Below are positions 61,485 to 64,000 of a DNA stretch of 64,000 nucleotides, piece after piece. Made by a program: the position numbers and the translations under genes. The notes beneath the pieces are model-generated. The model saw only the letters and a program-made list of their open reading frames with translations, made no database searches and was not told where the DNA came from. Every line of letters starts with the position of its first letter. Positions within the stretch are counted from its first letter, which is position 1. This stretch comes from Akkermansia muciniphila (GTDB lineage: Bacteria > Verrucomicrobiota > Verrucomicrobiia > Verrucomicrobiales > Akkermansiaceae), in assembly GCF_002884975.1 (NCBI RefSeq), contig NZ_PJKB01000001.1, positions 62,001-126,000 of the forward strand, given 5' to 3'.

Positions 61485-62348
61485 TTATTGTACGGAGGAA
61501 GAATTCTTTCTGCGCTGTTTTAAAAGCCCGCACCGTGATGAGTACAAATAGGCTGCGCAAAAGATGATTCCCAGCACCAGAATGATGGTTGCGCCCAGGT
61601 GCCAGCCCAGCGGGAAGGACAGGTAAAAGGCCAGCAAAGAGCCCAGTCCGCCGATGATTCCGCCACCCCAGAAGAGGTGGGAGGGCTTGTTGGTGAGCAT
61701 GTATACCGTGGCGGCGGGACCGACGAGGAGGCCCAGCGTCAGGAACGCTCCCACGGCCTGGAGGGAGGAGACGAGCACCAGGATGATGAGGGTGAAGATG
61801 CCGTAGCTGATGAGGCGGGAGGGTATGCCCAGCGTGGTGGCGATGTCCGGGTCAAACAGGTAAATCAGGATGGGGCGGCGGAAGAGCAGCAGGATCAGGA
61901 CGCTCACGGAGCTGATGGCGAAGGCGATCCACAGGTCGGAGTCTGACAGGCTCATGATGGAGCCGAACAGCCAGTCGTCAATCTTCTGCTGAAGGCCCAG
62001 CCGCACCAGCACGATGAAGCCCGCGGCGAAGGCTGTGGTGTGCAGGATGGACAGGGCCGTGTCCTGGTTCAGCCGGGACGTGCGGGAGACGAAGAGGGAA
62101 CCCAGCCCTACGAGCAGGGCGGCAACCACGGCGCCCGTCAGCAGGCTCCAGCGGGTGAGGCCGAAGAGCAGTACGGCCAGGGCTATGCCCGGCAGCAGGG
62201 CGCAGGACAGCGTGCCGATCTGGAGAGCCGATTTTTTCAGGATGACCAGCCCGCTGACGAAGCCGTTGGCGAAGCCGATCATGACGCAGGCCAGCAGGGA
62301 GCGCTGCGCGATGGGCTCGCGGAGGAATTGAAGAAAATCGTCCATCAT
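61485..62348 (-). CDS. Metal ABC transporter permease (ZnuB/MntB family)
   Basis: A 287-residue membrane protein with eight or nine helices. FANGFVSGLVILKKSALQIG, SRLNQDTALSILHTTAFA and LQAVGAFLTLGLLVGPAATV are the typical segments of the ABC-3 family for Zn2+ or Mn2+/Fe2+. The start overlaps the ATPase stop by four bases (ATGA); a second in-frame Met follows at once. It is the last gene of the transporter operon seen here. Confidence 0.9.
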   Translation of the reverse strand: MMDDFLQFLREPIAQRSLLACVMIGFANGFVSGLVILKKSALQIGTLSCALLPGIALAVLLFGLTRWSLLTGAVVAALLVGLGSLFVSRTSRLNQDTALSILHTTAFAAGFIVLVRLGLQQKIDDWLFGSIMSLSDSDLWIAFAISSVSVLILLLFRRPILIYLFDPDIATTLGIPSRLISYGIFTLIILVLVSSLQAVGAFLTLGLLVGPAATVYMLTNKPSHLFWGGGIIGGLGSLLAFYLSFPLGWHLGATIILVLGIIFCAAYLYSSRCGLLKQRRKNSSSVQ

Positions 62349-63151
62349 GAAAGTCGGGTTTCCGGTTGGGGTTCCATTCCATACGTCTCACTGACGCGCC
62401 GGGGGGTAAGCACTTCCTTGGCGGGGCCGAAGGCGACCAGCTCCCTGTTCATCAGCAGGATGGTGTCAAAAATTTCCGCAGCCGTATTCAGGTCGTGATG
62501 GGAGGCGATCACCAGGCGGCCTTCCGCCGCCAGGGAATCCAGCAGTTGTCCCAGGGACTGGCACGCGGGGGCGTCCAGCCCCGTGAAGGGCTCGTCCAGC
62601 AGGAGGACGTGGGCCTCCTGGGCCAGCGCCCGCGCCAGGAAGGCCCGCTGCTGCTGGCCGCCGGAAAGCTCGGAAATCTGGCGGTCCGCCAGGGTTTCCA
62701 TGCCCAGCACGTGAAGGGATTTCTCCACGATGTCCCGGTCATGCGGCCCGAACTTCTTCCACAGCCCCAGGGAGGGGTAGCGTCCCATCTCCACCAGGGC
62801 GCGCACGGTGATGGGGAAGGACCAGTCCACGTCGGAACGCTGGGGAAGGTAGGCTATTTCTCCCGGCGTATCGTGCAGGGGGCGGCCATTCCACAGGATT
62901 TCTCCGGAATCAGGCCGGATCAGGCCCGCCAGGGCCTTGATCAGCGTGGATTTTCCCGCGCCGTTGGGACCCATCAGGGCCAGCGTGTGGCCGCAGGTGA
63001 TGGAAAAGCTGATGCCGTCCAGGGCAAGAAGCCTCCCGTAATACACGCTGAGGTTACGCACCTCCAGCCGGTGGCGGTCCGGATGGCTGGCATGGGCTCC
63101 CCAGCAGATGTGGTCCTGGGCGCAGTGGGGGTCTGGACTGTTTATTTCCAT
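62345..63151 (-). CDS. Metal ABC transporter ATPase with His/Cys-rich N-terminus
   Basis: A 268-residue ATPase: Walker A GPNGAGKST, signature ELSGGQQQRAFLARAL, Walker B LLLDEPFTGLDA and switch SHHD. Residues about 7-28, before the conserved LEVRNLSVYYG, are an extra segment rich in His and Cys (PHCAQDHICWGAHASHPDRH). Such a segment is absent from most ZnuC/MntA ATPases and might sense or buffer metal. ATG 63151 is the best start; it overlaps the upstream gene by ten bases. Confidence 0.9.
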   Translation of the reverse strand: MEINSPDPHCAQDHICWGAHASHPDRHRLEVRNLSVYYGRLLALDGISFSITCGHTLALMGPNGAGKSTLIKALAGLIRPDSGEILWNGRPLHDTPGEIAYLPQRSDVDWSFPITVRALVEMGRYPSLGLWKKFGPHDRDIVEKSLHVLGMETLADRQISELSGGQQQRAFLARALAQEAHVLLLDEPFTGLDAPACQSLGQLLDSLAAEGRLVIASHHDLNTAAEIFDTILLMNRELVAFGPAKEVLTPRRVSETYGMEPQPETRLS

Positions 63152-63576
63152 GAGAAGGAGTAGCTGTCGTTCAGGGAAGGGCCGAAGGACCACCGCGTGG
63201 CGGAGGCCGCCTCCCTCCCCTCCGGTTCCAGTTCCAGGGTGACGGGGGTGTCCGGCGTGTCTTCCGGCCACCGGGCGGAAACGGTGAGGGTGACGGAACC
63301 GTTTTCCAGCGGAAGGCCGCATTCCACTTCTTCATGCAGGCCGGGTGTGGAAGACTGCCAGAGGACACGGCCTCCATGGGAGATGGAAAGGAATTCCGGA
63401 CGGTGCGCGCACCTCACCGTAATGACCGTGGGAACGTCCGCGGATTGCTCCGCGGAAGCCGGGCGGGACACTTCCTGCGCCGGAGGGGTCCCTGCCGTCA
63501 TCCGGTAAAGGAACAGCCCCAGCAGGACGACGACTCCCAGGGCCGGGAAAAACTGTCGCAGGGGGGAGCTGGTCAT
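63142..63576 (-). CDS. Membrane-anchored protein of unknown family within metal-transport operon
   Basis: A 144-residue protein with an N-terminal helix (ALGVVVLLGLFLYRM) and a periplasmic part from about residue 30. The body forms a beta-sandwich-like pattern (VITVRCAHRPEFLSISHGG; GSVTLTVSARWPEDTPDTP) with a Cys at CAHRP and another in VECGLPL that could form a disulfide. I do not recognise it. Its stop lies inside the ATPase start and its ATG overlaps the stop of the binding-protein gene, so it is a full member of the operon and may assist metal uptake. Confidence 0.75.
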   Translation of the reverse strand: MTSSPLRQFFPALGVVVLLGLFLYRMTAGTPPAQEVSRPASAEQSADVPTVITVRCAHRPEFLSISHGGRVLWQSSTPGLHEEVECGLPLENGSVTLTVSARWPEDTPDTPVTLELEPEGREAASATRWSFGPSLNDSYSFSWK

Positions 63577-64000
63577 GGTCTGGGTGACGGGGAAAGAGCT
63601 TCCTTGATGATGCCGACGTTCTGCTTGAACATGGTCTCAAAGGTGTGGCCGTCCGGAGCCAGCCCGTCGGTATTGATCGGCTTGGCAACGGGGATGTTCA
63701 GGGATTTGGCGATCTCCGTCAGGCTCTTGGGGTTGGAGGAATATTCCGGGAACAGGGCCTTCACCCCGGCGGCGCGCAGTTTCTTCAGCGTGGAGGCCAG
63801 CTGGGCGGAATTTCCCTCGTCTTCCCGGCTCACTCCCTGAATGCTGATGCTGCGGAAGCCGAATTCCTTGCAGAAATGGTTCATGGCCGCGTGCCCCGTC
63901 ACCAGGATGCGGTCCGCTTCCGGAATGTCCGCAAGCTCTTTCCTGGCCCAGGAGGAAAGCTGGTCCATCTTCCTGTTCCACCGGGCCAGTCCCGCCTTGT
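63573..64000 (-). CDS. Metal ABC transporter substrate-binding protein (partial)
   Basis: C-terminal 141 residues of a TroA/ZnuA-like binding protein; the gene runs past the window end. Visible are the linker helix start LSSWARKELADIPE and RILVTGHAAMNHFCKEFG, whose His is a metal ligand of the cluster A-I family, and VKALFPEYSSNPKSLTEIAK, typical of the C-terminal lobe. It is upstream of the unknown, ATPase and permease genes. Metal choice (Zn versus Mn) cannot be decided from this half. Confidence 0.9.
   Translation of the reverse strand, partial: KAGLARWNRKMDQLSSWARKELADIPEADRILVTGHAAMNHFCKEFGFRSISIQGVSREDEGNSAQLASTLKKLRAAGVKALFPEYSSNPKSLTEIAKSLNIPVAKPINTDGLAPDGHTFETMFKQNVGIIKEALSPSPRP

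Noticed and set aside
1..64000. CRISPR arrays, insertion sequences, prophage or replication origin
   Set aside because: No spaced repeats, transposase, phage structural gene or DnaA-box cluster was seen; the ParA gene alone does not mark an origin.

Overview
The window is GC-rich bacterial chromosome from a didermic, mucosa-type Verrucomicrobiota, most likely Akkermansia or a close relative. This is inferred from the mix of content: a PEP-CTERM exported protein and an outer-membrane beta-barrel (double envelope), Hanks-type kinases carrying PEGA and sulfatase-modifying-factor-like domains, an McsA-McsB-ClpC module outside the Firmicutes, a non-zinc L33 next to S18, FolE2, and dense short operons with ATGA overlaps. 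No 16S gene is present, so the taxonomy is not proven. About 60 protein genes and three tRNAs (Glu, Cys, Leu) are supported. There is no prophage, insertion sequence, CRISPR array or replication origin.

Layout. 1-3.4 kb: end of an agmatine deiminase gene, a FAD-dependent dehydrogenase, and two related exported proteins of unknown function. 3.6-9.4 kb: purE-like, pyrR, pyrB, a dihydroorotase homologue lacking metal ligands, trmO, a serine hydrolase and an SH3-like protein. 9.6-14.7 kb (minus): a MacA/MacB/TolC-type tripartite export operon. 14.7-15.6 kb: no recognised protein gene, but a consensus sigma-54 promoter, upstream palindromes and a run of RNA hairpins. 15.6-18.4 kb (minus): ROK kinase, RNA methyltransferase, phosphodiesterase, Nudix. 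18.6-23.6 kb (plus): a DksA-like protein with a histone-H1-like tail, rpmG, rpsR, then folE2, ccsA/hemX, hemA, hemC. 23.6-30.1 kb (minus): a small SD-strong protein, a DUF488 protein, an O-antigen-ligase-type protein, mutL, thiS, two tRNAs and a lipoprotein.

30.2-36.8 kb (minus) holds two membrane-anchored Ser/Thr kinases flanking an orphan ParA ATPase. 36.8-41 kb: kbl, an outer-membrane barrel, a Nudix enzyme and an AT-rich gene for a YopT-like (C58) cysteine protease. 41.2-45.4 kb: a polyol module (FucP-like transporter, mannitol 2-dehydrogenase and divergent fructokinase). 45.5-52.6 kb (minus): tRNA-Leu and several short housekeeping operons (tcdA, ymdB, usp, trpS, ispD, yqeY), then a secreted beta-propeller. 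52.8-61.4 kb: leuA, a FAH enzyme, a rhodanese, a PEP-CTERM protein and mcsA-mcsB-clpC. 61.5-64 kb (minus): a metal ABC transporter with an inserted membrane-anchored unknown and a binding protein cut by the window end.

How the genes fit together: carbamoyl-aspartate formation is regulated beside PyrR; the hem genes turn glutamyl-tRNA into hydroxymethylbilane; mannitol would be imported, oxidised to fructose and phosphorylated; McsA/McsB tag proteins by arginine phosphorylation for ClpC. The least explained parts, and the best places to look for something new, are the sigma-54/structured-RNA locus at 14.8-15.5 kb, the kinase-ParA-kinase cluster, the YopT-like protease, and the H1-tailed DksA homologue.
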